64,000 nt of DNA from Clostridium saccharoperbutylacetonicum N1-4(HMT) (lineage in GTDB: Bacteria; Bacillota; Clostridia; Clostridiales; Clostridiaceae). The first letter of the stretch is position 1; every line of letters starts with the position of its first letter. The DNA lies in NCBI RefSeq assembly GCF_000340885.1, contig NC_020292.1, positions 72,189 through 136,188 on the forward strand, in the 5' to 3' direction. Of this stretch, positions 1 through 9,042 are shown one piece after another. The position numbers were made by a program, and so were the translations under genes. The notes beneath the pieces are model-generated. The model saw only the letters and a program-made list of their open reading frames with translations. It was not told where the DNA came from and did no database searches.

Positions 1-2
1 AG

Positions 3-935
3 GAACTTGAGGATGCAAAAGTAACCTTAATAGATCCTTCAGTAATTTATAATACTTGGTATAGATTTTCACATGATAGTAGCGAAAGTCAGCCAGCGGT
101 AACATCAGAAACTACTGGTTGGGTATATGATTCGGATAAGAAAAAGATAATATGTCAAAATAATTCTATCAGTTATATTGGTTTTATAAGTCCAGAAAAA
201 TATGATAATTATAATCTTGAAGTTACTATATCATCAACAGACATGGATAATGATGCCATAGGATCTGTAATAGCATTTACAAAAGATGCAGCTGGAAGAG
301 AATATACTCTTTCTGTTGTAAGAATGAGGAGCTTTGAGTCTCATGTTTTAGTAGAAAATATATCAACTCAATATGCAATTGTATATAACTATAATAGAAG
401 TGATGAAAAATTAATAAGTTATTATTCAATCAGCTCAGATACTGTCGGTAATTGGGCAGATATACCAAATGGTATAAGATTGAAGATAATAAGAGACGGT
501 GATAAGATAACAACTTATAGTTCTGATATGAATTCAACTACAGTTTCTGCTTATAATAAAATTGACATTGATTTAAATTCTAATGAGTTACTAAGTAAAT
601 TTAAAGGACCATGTCAATATGGATATTCTTGTCTATCTCAAATGTATTCTAGTTTTTCCGATATAAAATTTGATAAAGATAATAAATATATTTATGATTC
701 AAGAACAAATTCAACTTGGATGGTAGATGTAGCTGGAAATTGGAGCATTGACTCTTCTAAAAAAGTATCCAGTGAACTAGGGATTGGTAAGTTTGTATTT
801 AATGAAGTAACTAAAAAGCTATATTATATTAATGATTCTGATAATATAATATCTTTTAATAGCGATTACATTAAAAAAAGTGAATTAAATTCTTATCTTG
901 ATAATTATTTGAAAAGTAAAGGAGTGATTAGTTAA
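3..935 (+). CDS. Tail-fibre protein with a lectin-like sandwich region (5' end outside window)
   Basis: The frame is open from base 3 without a stop, so the gene starts before the window; the first internal ATG at 243 is not a convincing start. About 310 residues are visible. The middle (DNYNLEVTISS through NGIRLKIIRDGDKITTY) has the alternating-strand look of concanavalin-A/laminin-G-like sandwich domains, which often bind sugars; this is inferred from pattern only. The end (KKSELNSYLDNYLKSKG) is helical and polar. The TAA stop overlaps the ATG of the next gene as TAATG, which suggests translational coupling. A decayed copy of its last part lies at about 11,371-11,498, so this gene belonged to a duplicated module. 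Likely a virion fibre component; the ligand is unknown. Confidence 0.6.
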   Translation, partial: ELEDAKVTLIDPSVIYNTWYRFSHDSSESQPAVTSETTGWVYDSDKKKIICQNNSISYIGFISPEKYDNYNLEVTISSTDMDNDAIGSVIAFTKDAAGREYTLSVVRMRSFESHVLVENISTQYAIVYNYNRSDEKLISYYSISSDTVGNWADIPNGIRLKIIRDGDKITTYSSDMNSTTVSAYNKIDIDLNSNELLSKFKGPCQYGYSCLSQMYSSFSDIKFDKDNKYIYDSRTNSTWMVDVAGNWSIDSSKKVSSELGIGKFVFNEVTKKLYYINDSDNIISFNSDYIKKSELNSYLDNYLKSKGVIS

Positions 936-1591
936 TGAAAAAATATTTGGACAATAGTGGATTAACTTATTATTCTACTAAATTATATGATTATCTTAAA
1001 AATAAACTTACTGCACTAAATTCTAAGATTTCTAATTTGGAAGTAAAGGTCGATTCCGACAATAAGGAATTAATCACTAAAATAGAAAATAATAATCAAA
1101 GTATAAATCAGAATACTTCTGATATAAAAACTGCAAATAGCAATATCAGTAATCTATCAATTAAGGTTGATAATAATTATGATGAGCTTAAGGCGGATTT
1201 TAATTCTGCAGATATGAGACCAACGGGTGATTCTATTTTTATAAATAATGTGGAGCAATTTGTATTTAAGGATATAGGCGCTGGAGAAACAGTTACAATC
1301 CCAAATTCAGGAGATGGAAGTGACTTTCTTATAGAGTGTTTTGTAAAAACAGAAACTGGAACACCACTTGTCCATAAGAGCTTGAATATTAATACTTCTA
1401 CAAAAGATTTATTAGAATATGATGATAGATATGTTGAAATAACAGATTATGGAGCAAAGCCTAAAGATAATGTAACCTTAGATTTAACTTTGCAAGGCAC
1501 AATTGGTGAATATAATATCTACACTACTGATTTACTTCCAGTAGAACTGGTAGATAGTATAAATAATTTAACAGATTATAAATTATCTTAG
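935..1591 (+). CDS. Coiled-coil tail-fibre protein, copy 1
   Basis: This 218-residue protein begins MKKYLDNSGLTYYSTKLYDY, then has a long heptad-like stretch (about residues 20-90, with NSKISNLEVKVD and NSNISNLSIKVD repeats) predicted to form a trimeric coiled coil. A beta-rich end follows (about 95-218, including PTGDSIFINNVEQFVFKD). It is a close paralog of 11499-12176; the first 90 residues are nearly identical and the ends diverge. That pattern is typical of a conserved attachment stalk with an exchangeable tip. The start overlaps the stop of the previous gene, and AAGGAGTG sits upstream. Codons 39-42 contain the GTCG-N4-CGAC palindrome described in the findings. Likely a structural fibre; function inferred from context. 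Confidence 0.7.
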   Translation: MKKYLDNSGLTYYSTKLYDYLKNKLTALNSKISNLEVKVDSDNKELITKIENNNQSINQNTSDIKTANSNISNLSIKVDNNYDELKADFNSADMRPTGDSIFINNVEQFVFKDIGAGETVTIPNSGDGSDFLIECFVKTETGTPLVHKSLNINTSTKDLLEYDDRYVEITDYGAKPKDNVTLDLTLQGTIGEYNIYTTDLLPVELVDSINNLTDYKLS

Positions 1592-1609
1592 ACGAAAGTG
1601 GTGCTTAAA

Positions 1610-2254
1610 ATGAATTGCCTTATATATTCAGGAAATAAATACTTTGGTATTGAAAATAATGAATTAGCTGAAACTACATTAAATATTGAAAATGCTTTTG
1701 ACTCATCCCTTTTAGATTCTTTAAGGGATGAGTTAAAAGCATATGCACCTTTTAAAATTGTATTATTTAATGCTAATAAGAATAAGAGCATGGTCTATAA
1801 AATAAATAGTTCCAATGCTTTTATTCTTATAAATTTAACTAATATAAAGCATGAGAACATTCAATTTGAAAACAAGCATAAGATGCTCGTATCAAATGAT
1901 TTAAAAAATTGGGATAACTACTATGATTCTAATAATTGTGACTCTAGATATTTTGAGAACTATTCTGATAGATACATCAAAGATTATGTAAATAGTAAAT
2001 GTAAATATATTAACTATATTAGCAAAAATTATAGCTATATTTTATTAAAATTGAATGATGGAGAATTGCTAAATAAATTATTTGAAAATATATTAGGAGA
2101 ATATAAGAGGATTGATTATGATACAAATTTTAATACAGGAGCAATAAATCAAGTGACTGTAACTTTTCCAGAAAAATATAGTCAAGTATTAATCAAAAAA
2201 ACAAAATCTGTAGAGAGGAACACAATTATAAAGGATAGTATAGCTGTTTTTTAG
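1610..2254 (+). CDS. Fibre-tip protein related to the C-terminal half of the beta-helix-like fibre
   Basis: I start the protein at ATG 1610 because AAAGTGGTG lies at proper spacing; the in-frame GTG codons at 1598 and 1601 overlap that ribosome binding site. The roughly 214-residue product matches the last half of the 12169-13491 protein, sharing KHKMLxSNDLKxWxNYYD and an ending of the type VxVPExxxxxLxKKxxxxxNxIIKDxxxxF. It therefore looks like a distal domain present alone here and fused to a beta-helix-like part there. No signal peptide or membrane segment is seen. It sits in the same order (coiled coil, this protein, glycine-rich protein) as the second copy of the module. Likely tail-fibre tip or chaperone-like domain; the fold is not recognised. 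Confidence 0.6.
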   Translation: MNCLIYSGNKYFGIENNELAETTLNIENAFDSSLLDSLRDELKAYAPFKIVLFNANKNKSMVYKINSSNAFILINLTNIKHENIQFENKHKMLVSNDLKNWDNYYDSNNCDSRYFENYSDRYIKDYVNSKCKYINYISKNYSYILLKLNDGELLNKLFENILGEYKRIDYDTNFNTGAINQVTVTFPEKYSQVLIKKTKSVERNTIIKDSIAVF

Positions 2255-2266
2255 GAGGAATTTACT

Positions 2267-3105
2267 ATGGGAGTAAAAACAGTCACATTTAATTACACAG
2301 GGATAATGCAGACTTGGATTCCACCAGAGGGTGTATATAGGATAAAAATAGAGTGTTATGGTGCTAAAGGTGGGGGATTAACTGGGGGAATGGGTGCTAA
2401 TAATACAAGCTCCCCAGCAACTCAAACCAGTGGATATGCATTCGGAAGAGGTCAAGATGCATGGAGTGTTGTGTGGGATGGAAATGGTGGGAATATTGGA
2501 CAAGGCGGAGGTGGCTGGTATGGCGGATATACTTCTGCTGTATATCCATTAATTAATTTATATAAGCCATTTATGATAGATGGAGTTTATTATTTTCCTA
2601 ATGATATATTGGATTATGCTAATTCAAAAATATGTATTATTGATATTAATAAAGATTCTAAATTAGATATGAATTATATCCCATCAAACATAGCTTTATC
2701 TAAAACAAATATAAAAGTAAAAAATAAATATACGCCAGTACATTATGAATTTGAGCATACATTTTTAGATATAAATTCAAATGATAAATTAAAAGTAGAT
2801 TATTTTTAGATTTTAGTGAAGATAAATCATATAAAAATTGTAGTATGCTAAATAAGGATATTATAATTAACGATTTTTATCTAAATCTTAAATTTAATTT
2901 ATATGATGGAATACTTAATTCTATAACATTATATGGGAAAAATAATGATAGATATACTAAACTTAAGGGCATTGATAGAGAAGTATATAATAACTTTAAT
3001 TCGGAAATGTTAGTATGTTTCAAAGATAAGTATGAGGAATTGATAGTTAATATGATTGCAAAACAATCATTTGATTATACAATTGATACTTTAGATAAGT
3101 TTTAG
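2267..3105 (+). pseudogene. Glycine-rich tail adhesin, decayed by a frameshift and a shrunken Gly domain
   Basis: The reading frame opens with MGVKTVTFNYTGIMQTW after an AGGAGG site, like its intact neighbours, but stops at 2809. The missing C-terminus continues in another frame from about 2810 to 3105 (YKNCSMLNKDIIINDFYLN to YTIDTLDKF). Compared with the intact copy near 8341, the T-run before the stop is T5 (2803-2807) instead of T6, so one deleted T explains the frameshift. The glycine-rich region is also reduced to about 80 residues. This is either a pseudogene or a slip-prone switch that restores the frame by adding one T. A short ORF-less scrap follows to 3172. Confidence 0.75.
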
Positions 3106-3196
3106 CAATTATACAAGGCTCTATAGAATTGGTTGAATAGGGGAAAAACTACATCATTTTGCAATATGGCATATGTGCTTTTTAGGAGGGTTTATT

Positions 3197-4564
3197 ATGC
3201 AAAAAATTTTTACTTTTAATTATACTGGGCAAGCACAAACATGGATTACTCCTTATAGTGGGAAATATAGATTAGAATGTTGGGGTGCTCAGGGTGGCAA
3301 CACAGGAGGGTATATTGGTGGATATGGTGGATATGCCAAAGGAGATATAAATTTAATAAAAGGACAAAAAATATACATATATGTTGGGCAAAAGGGTACA
3401 GATGGTGGATATCCAGCATATGCTTTTAATGGTGGCGGATATGGAGCTAGTGACACATGTGGTGCTAGTGGAGGTGGGTCATCAGATATAAGAGTTAATG
3501 CAACAGATTTAAAAAATAGAATAATTGTTGCTGGAGGTGGAGGAGGAGCATCTGGAGATACTCCTCTTGGCAACGGTGGTTATGGAGGTGGTCTTATTGG
3601 TGGTCCTAGTGATAATGGACGAGTTGCTAATCAAACATCAGGAGCGTCTTTTGGTATTGGAGGAAATTCTAGTAATGGCGACAATGCTGGAGGTGGCGGT
3701 GGATACTACGGTGGATATGGTGCGATAGGTTCAACTGGTGGCTGTGGTGGAGGCGGTTCATCTTATTTAGGTCTACTAGAAAACGCTTCTACAGTTTCAG
3801 GAATTAATACTGGAGATGGAAAAGTAGTTATATCTCTAATTTACGACGAAGTTGCTTTCTTTTTTAAGAAAGGTGAAGAATATTACTTACCAATAGAAAA
3901 GTACTTTGATACTGATGCAAAGAAATTTAAAGCTGTTAGTTTAAATGATTTAAGGTACGAAATTAATAATAACAACTATGGAAATATCAGTATATATAAT
4001 ATAAATGAACCATTTGTGATAGATTCAATTGTATATAATCCACTTGATTATCTAGATATATCTAAATGCAAAATATGTGTTATACCTAATAGTTCTAGGA
4101 CTAATGAATATGTTAAAGAATTAGATATAAACTATATTCCTACAACTAAAGCCATATCTAAAGCTAACATTAAAATTAAAGATATGTACACTCCGTATAA
4201 AAATAATATTCAAAATCCCTTTCTGAACATAGAAGCAGCCAATAAAGCTAATATTAGTTATATTATAAATTATGAAAATATATATGACATCGTAAATGAC
4301 GATTGCAGTTCGATAGATAAAAAGTTATTAAAAGATAATTTTTATTTAAGCTTTAAATTAAATGATGTAATGAGTTTGTTAAAATCAGTATCATTATGCA
4401 GTAGAGATATTAATTATTTTAAAATAGAAGATGATGATTTAAATATAAGTAATGATTATATAAATACTCAAATTACTTTTGAAAAAAAATGTTCAGAGAC
4501 AGTTATAAATAGAATAACTAAGCAATATTTTAAGTATTTAAACGATAATTTGGATACATTCTAA
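3197..4564 (+). CDS. Glycine-rich tail adhesin (paralog)
   Basis: I choose ATG 3197 because TTTAGGAGGG lies just upstream; an earlier in-frame ATG at 3173 would swallow that site. The 455-residue protein has the array's standard plan. It opens with MQKIFTFNYTGQAQTW, followed by a glycine-rich domain (about residues 20-205) with GGYGGY, IYIYVGQKG, AGGGGGASG and GGGGSSYLGLL. A C-terminal domain of about 240 residues ends in NDNLDTF. Glycine-rich sandwich folds of this sort form receptor-binding tips in some tailed phages (for example T-even gp38-type adhesins); transfer to this family is inference. Glycine-loop content differs strongly between paralogs while both ends are conserved, which fits diversified host recognition. 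Confidence 0.75.
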   Translation: MQKIFTFNYTGQAQTWITPYSGKYRLECWGAQGGNTGGYIGGYGGYAKGDINLIKGQKIYIYVGQKGTDGGYPAYAFNGGGYGASDTCGASGGGSSDIRVNATDLKNRIIVAGGGGGASGDTPLGNGGYGGGLIGGPSDNGRVANQTSGASFGIGGNSSNGDNAGGGGGYYGGYGAIGSTGGCGGGGSSYLGLLENASTVSGINTGDGKVVISLIYDEVAFFFKKGEEYYLPIEKYFDTDAKKFKAVSLNDLRYEINNNNYGNISIYNINEPFVIDSIVYNPLDYLDISKCKICVIPNSSRTNEYVKELDINYIPTTKAISKANIKIKDMYTPYKNNIQNPFLNIEAANKANISYIINYENIYDIVNDDCSSIDKKLLKDNFYLSFKLNDVMSLLKSVSLCSRDINYFKIEDDDLNISNDYINTQITFEKKCSETVINRITKQYFKYLNDNLDTF

Positions 4565-4591
4565 TGAAGCAGCTTTTTAGGAGGAATTTTT

Positions 4592-5749
4592 ATGATAAAA
4601 ACCTTTAATTTTAAATATATTGGAACCATACAAACCTGGATGATTCCTTATGATGGAATATATAAAATAGAAGCTTATGGTGCGCAGGGTGGCAATGTAG
4701 GTAAAGTACGTCCAAATTTACATGAAGGCGGTAAGGGAGCATATATTTCTGGAAAGTTTAATTTAAAAGCTGGAAACAACTTATATATATTGGTTGGTGG
4801 AGCATGTGTAAGTAAAGATTGGTATGACTGGGTAGGCGGCGGTGGTGCTGGGGATGACGGTTGTAATATTGTTGGTAATGGTCAAACTTTACCTGGTTAT
4901 GGTGGAGTTGGAAGAGCTGTTACCACAACAGAAGGCTCAGGCAGAGGATCAAGTTCAGGCAGTGGTGCAGGGTCTGTAACTAATGGTAATTGTAGTCGTA
5001 TGTCTCCAGCATTGTCATTTATAAATATAAGTCTATTATATGGAACTTATACTCTCTTTTTTCAAAAAGATAATGAGTATTATTTGCCAATAGGAAAATA
5101 TTTCAATACTACGAAAAAATCATTTGACCCCATAAGTTTAAATGATTTAATGAATGAAATTTATAATAACAATTACCTAATTACCAATTTGTATGATTTA
5201 AATACACCATTTGTAATAAATTCGATTACTTATAATCCACTTGATTATTTAGATATATCTAAATGTAGAATGTGTCTCATACAAGATTATTCTGATGTAA
5301 AAGAAAATATATCAACATTAAATATAAAATATAGTCCATCATCTATAGCCTTAGCAAAGACTAATATAAAAATAAGGGATAAATATGATAAGCAAGAAAC
5401 TGCGTTTATAAATATAACACCTAATTCTAAATCTGATCTTAGTTATTTTTTGGATTATGGTGAGAACAAATTATATAAGGAATGTAGTGAATTAGGTAAA
5501 GAGATAATTAAGGATGATTTCTATGCTAATTTTATGTTTGACACTCCAAATGCGTTACTAAGTTCGGTAACTTTATATGGCAAAAATAATGACAAGTATA
5601 GTAAAATTAAAAACTATGAAATTGAGGTTTATGAAAATTTAAATGAAGCTAAATTTATAACCTTTAAAAATTCATATAATGAAGTGTTAGTTAATAAAAT
5701 TACAAAAGAATCTTTTGATTATACAATTAACACTTTAGATAAATTTTAA
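4592..5749 (+). CDS. Glycine-rich tail adhesin (paralog, short Gly domain)
   Basis: ATG 4592 follows TTTAGGAGGAATTTTT. The 385-residue product opens with MIKTFNFKYIGTIQTW and carries a shortened glycine-rich region (about residues 30-140; GGVGRAV, GSGRGSSSGSG). The shared C-terminal domain includes YYLPIGKYFN, LDYLDISKC, ALAKTNIKIRDKY and INTLDKF. It lacks the GGGGSSYxxLL block that normally closes the glycine domain in neighbours, so part of that domain has been deleted while the frame was kept. It lies 27 bp behind the previous paralog and probably shares its transcript. Likely a virion adhesin, perhaps with altered or lost binding. Confidence 0.7.
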   Translation: MIKTFNFKYIGTIQTWMIPYDGIYKIEAYGAQGGNVGKVRPNLHEGGKGAYISGKFNLKAGNNLYILVGGACVSKDWYDWVGGGGAGDDGCNIVGNGQTLPGYGGVGRAVTTTEGSGRGSSSGSGAGSVTNGNCSRMSPALSFINISLLYGTYTLFFQKDNEYYLPIGKYFNTTKKSFDPISLNDLMNEIYNNNYLITNLYDLNTPFVINSITYNPLDYLDISKCRMCLIQDYSDVKENISTLNIKYSPSSIALAKTNIKIRDKYDKQETAFINITPNSKSDLSYFLDYGENKLYKECSELGKEIIKDDFYANFMFDTPNALLSSVTLYGKNNDKYSKIKNYEIEVYENLNEAKFITFKNSYNEVLVNKITKESFDYTINTLDKF

Positions 5750-5761
5750 CGAGGTGATTTT

Positions 5762-7069
5762 ATGGCATTAAAAACAATTATATTTAATTATACAGGAGCA
5801 GTACAGACTTGGACTCCACCAATAGGTACAGAAAGAATAAAAATAGAATGTTATGGTGCAGGTGGTGGAAATGATGGTGGAGGTTCTGGTGGTTATGGTG
5901 GATATAGCTATGGGGAATATGTTTTTAAAATTAAAATCTCAACTGTTTACATTTATGTAGGAGGAGCTGGAGTTTCTGGAGCATCTGGAAGTGGTGGAGG
6001 ATGGAATGGTGGAGGTAATGCTGGACCATCTGGTTCTTCTGGAGGAGGCGGAGGTGGTGGATATTATCAAAATGGTGGTGAAGGAGGTGGTTTGACTGGA
6101 AATACTGGAAGTGGTGGTGCTATAGGTGGAAGTCAAGTTTATGGAGGTACAGGTTCTAGAAATGGAGGTTTTGGATATGGTGGAAGTCATCCAGGAGATG
6201 GTGGAGGAGGTGGTGGTGGCTATTATGGAGGCGGATCTGGTAATGGGGATGCTGGAGGTGGAGGGGGTTCCTCTTATATAGCTCTGTTAGAAAATAGTGG
6301 GACAACAGCTGGAATAAACAATGGTAATGGAAAAGTAGTGATAACCTTTGAAGAATTTCCATTAAAGTTATTTTTACAAATGGATGATATGTATTATATT
6401 CCCCAAAAACAATATTATGATGTTAGGGGAAATTTTTTTAAGCCATTAAGCGCAGATGATATTTTTTCAATTATTAACAATAATGATAACGCTCAAATTT
6501 ATAAGATTGATAATATTAATTCACCTTTCGATATTAATGGTGAAACAATAATTCCATCTAAAGTACTTGATTTTAAAAAGTGCAAACTATGTATGATTAG
6601 TAAATTAAATATTAAAAATATTATCTTTAATTATAATCCATCAATATACTCATTGTCTAAAACGACTATTAAAATAAAAGAAAAATATACTCCCTTTTTA
6701 GAGGATTTAAAAAATGCTTATTTATATATTATTGGAACAAATGAATCTGGCATTGGATATGCAATTGATTTTGACAAAACTTTTAAGACTGCATCAAATA
6801 ATAATGCATATTTTATAGATACAGAAATTTTAAAAGATGATTTTTATTTAAGTTTTATATTTAATAAATCAGCAACAATGTTAACTACAATAACATTATC
6901 TAAAAACGATAGTGTTACTTATTCTAAAATAGAAAATGACAATTTAATTATAAGTAATGATTTTGTTGATACATTTGTAAATTTTGAAAAAGCGTATGGA
7001 AAAGTATTGATAAATAGGTTAACTAAGCAATATTTTAAGTATTTTAATGATAATTTGGATACTTTCTAA
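5762..7069 (+). CDS. Glycine-rich tail adhesin (paralog)
   Basis: ATG 5762 follows ACGAGGTGATTTT. The 435-residue protein starts MALKTIIFNYTGAVQTW and has a full glycine-rich domain (about residues 35-195: GGYGGYSYG, VYIYVGGAGVSG, many GGGG runs, GGGGGSSYIALLENSG). The conserved C-terminal domain ends in FNDNLDTF. Its opening is the closest match to the broken copy at 10042-11235, which suggests a direct duplication. The repeated GGT/GGA codons give long purine-rich stretches that create meaningless opposite-strand reading frames. Likely a receptor-binding adhesin at the fibre tip, as inferred for the other array members. Confidence 0.75.
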   Translation: MALKTIIFNYTGAVQTWTPPIGTERIKIECYGAGGGNDGGGSGGYGGYSYGEYVFKIKISTVYIYVGGAGVSGASGSGGGWNGGGNAGPSGSSGGGGGGGYYQNGGEGGGLTGNTGSGGAIGGSQVYGGTGSRNGGFGYGGSHPGDGGGGGGGYYGGGSGNGDAGGGGGSSYIALLENSGTTAGINNGNGKVVITFEEFPLKLFLQMDDMYYIPQKQYYDVRGNFFKPLSADDIFSIINNNDNAQIYKIDNINSPFDINGETIIPSKVLDFKKCKLCMISKLNIKNIIFNYNPSIYSLSKTTIKIKEKYTPFLEDLKNAYLYIIGTNESGIGYAIDFDKTFKTASNNNAYFIDTEILKDDFYLSFIFNKSATMLTTITLSKNDSVTYSKIENDNLIISNDFVDTFVNFEKAYGKVLINRLTKQYFKYFNDNLDTF

Positions 7070-7082
7070 TGGAGAAATTTTT

Positions 7083-8648
7083 ATGATGAATTTTAAATAT
7101 AGTGGATTAATAGAAACATATAAAATTGTAAATGAAGGAAGATATGTTATAGAATGCTGGGGGGCTTCTGGTGGTGGTGAAGATAGATCAACTTGTGGTC
7201 TTGGCGCATATTCAAGGAGTACACATTATTTACATGAGGGTGATGTATTAAAAATATTAGTAGCTGGAAAAGGTGCATGGGATGGTTCAAGAGGTGGTGG
7301 TGGTGGTGGAAGTTTTGTAGAATTAAATTCTACTACTCTTCTTTGCTGTGCAGGAGGCGGAGGAGGTTCTATGTTCAGCAGACTTTCAAGTAATTATTCG
7401 CATGGGCAAGCAGGGCAGCAGGGAGGTAACTATAATTTAACTGGATATAATGGAAATATAAGCAATGGTGGTTCAGCCTATGCAGGAGGCGGTGGTGCTG
7501 GATATATTGGAAATGGAGCAGGAATGACCTGTACTCCGTCAACTCATGCTTATGCTTGGCTTTATGGTGGTTGGTCTTTTAAAAACGGAGGCGCTGGTGG
7601 ATATGGGAATATCTCTACAAATGCTGGAGGATATACTGTTGATTTAAGATCAGCACCTAAAGGGGGATTTGGAGGTGGAGGTAGCTCGAGCTTTATTGCA
7701 ATGATAGGTTATATGAGTGGAATTCCAGGATACTACTATAATGGTGCTGGAGGAGGTGGTGGCTATTCTGGCGGTGACTCTACTAGAGATGGTTATGGTA
7801 ATACTGGTGGAGGTGGAGGTAGTTATTATGTTGGAACTACTGGAATAGAACTTGCAAAAGCTGGATATGAGGATATGCCCTCAATAACTGATAAAAATTC
7901 TACTATGAAGGGTAATTTTGGTGATGGTTTTGCAAGAATATCTGTAGCAGCAAGTTTTATATTTAGCGATGAAAATAATTTTTATATTCCAACAAAAGAT
8001 TTTTTTGATATAGATACTAGGAATTTTAAAAAGTTAACACTAACCGAACTTGAAACAGAAATTTTAAATAAAACGCGTATGCCAATTTCTATTACTGGAT
8101 TAAATACTCAAATAACAGTAAATGGAGAAAATATTAATCCATTAGAAATAATAGATTTAACTAAATATAAAATTTGTGTCATATGTGAAAAGATTGTAGA
8201 TAAATTAAATTTAAATTATATCCCGTCAAACATAGCTTTATCTAAAACAAACATAAAAGTAAAAAATGAATATACGCCAGTACATGATGAGCTTGAGCCC
8301 ACATTTTTAAATATAAATTCAAATGATAAGTCCAAAATGGATTATTTTTTAGATTTTGGTGAAAATGAATTATATAAAAATTGCAATATGTTAAATAGTG
8401 ATATTATAATTAATGATTTCTATCTAAATCTTAGATTTAATTCATATGATGGAATACTTAATTCCATAACATTATATGGTAAAAATAATGATAAATATAC
8501 AAAACTTAAAAGTACTAATATTGATATATATAATAGATTTAACTCGGAAATGCTCATAAGTTTTAAAGATAATTATAAGGAAGTACTAGTTAATAGTATT
8601 GCAAAACAATCACTGGAGTATACAATTAATACTTTAGATAAATTTTAG
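7083..8648 (+). CDS. Glycine-rich tail adhesin (longest paralog)
   Basis: I choose ATG 7083 (directly followed by another ATG) because TGGAGAAATTTTT is the only good ribosome binding site; the longer frame from 7047 would overlap the previous gene's end. The protein of about 521 residues begins MMNFKYSGLIETYKI and has the largest glycine-rich region of the array (about residues 20-285), with GGGGGGSFVEL, CCAGGGGGS, GGFGGGGSSSFIAM and GGGGGSYYVG. The C-terminal domain keeps NPLEIIDLTKYKICVI, ALSKTNIKVKNEY and INTLDKF. Its C-terminal 150 residues are very close to those of the broken 2267-3105 copy, marking recent exchange. It closes the first run of adhesin genes. Confidence 0.75.
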   Translation: MMNFKYSGLIETYKIVNEGRYVIECWGASGGGEDRSTCGLGAYSRSTHYLHEGDVLKILVAGKGAWDGSRGGGGGGSFVELNSTTLLCCAGGGGGSMFSRLSSNYSHGQAGQQGGNYNLTGYNGNISNGGSAYAGGGGAGYIGNGAGMTCTPSTHAYAWLYGGWSFKNGGAGGYGNISTNAGGYTVDLRSAPKGGFGGGGSSSFIAMIGYMSGIPGYYYNGAGGGGGYSGGDSTRDGYGNTGGGGGSYYVGTTGIELAKAGYEDMPSITDKNSTMKGNFGDGFARISVAASFIFSDENNFYIPTKDFFDIDTRNFKKLTLTELETEILNKTRMPISITGLNTQITVNGENINPLEIIDLTKYKICVICEKIVDKLNLNYIPSNIALSKTNIKVKNEYTPVHDELEPTFLNINSNDKSKMDYFLDFGENELYKNCNMLNSDIIINDFYLNLRFNSYDGILNSITLYGKNNDKYTKLKSTNIDIYNRFNSEMLISFKDNYKEVLVNSIAKQSLEYTINTLDKF

Positions 8649-8814
8649 TAGTTATAACAGGCATTCAGCATGTATATTGATGAAAAATATTGTTTCTAAA
8701 CATAAAGGCTAAAGAATGTTATCATTATCTTATCCAATATTGAAATAGTAAAAATAAGTTATATGTGTAAATAAACTCATAATGTGATAAAATAAATGTA
8801 ACAAATAATGTTAA

Positions 8815-8991
8815 TTTAGATATAAAAAAATTTTTATTAAGTTTCAAGAGTTTGTGAAACATGAGTATTTGGAACAATATAAACTAGAAAAAGGATATTT
8901 TTTTATATTTGATTTTAGAAAAACTGAGAGATTATTTGGTGAATTAAGAATAACTAATATTGAAATTGAAGTCAATAGTAAAAAGTATTAG
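8815..8991 (+). pseudogene. Remnant of an unrecognised coding sequence (C-terminal scrap)
   Basis: In the 394-bp gap after the adhesin gene, a frame without a start codon is open between stops and reads KFQEFVKHEYLEQYK, then EKGYFFIFDFRKTERLFGE, ending at TAG 8991. The phrase GYFFIFDFRK resembles the last strand of some ATPase/nuclease-like accessory proteins, but the match is too short to name a family. Probably the 3' stub of a gene removed when the fibre array was rearranged. The rest of the gap (8649-8814) shows no gene. Confidence 0.35.
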
Positions 8992-9042
8992 AAGTGTATT
9001 GCTAGATTGTATAAAATTTGAAATATAGATAAAGGAGAAAAT

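Noticed and set aside
3289..6362. Opposite-strand or shifted reading frames across the glycine-rich genes (also 10211-10564 and 13947-14168)
   Set aside because: They come from runs of GGT/GGA codons read in another frame, giving Pro-, Ser/Thr- or His-rich nonsense without ribosome binding sites.
8758..8821. Possible fifth iteron cluster (GTAACAAATAAT, GTTAATTTAGAT)
   Set aside because: Only two adjacent units hold the 12-bp phase and the upstream spacing is irregular, so chance in A/T-rich DNA is a sufficient explanation.
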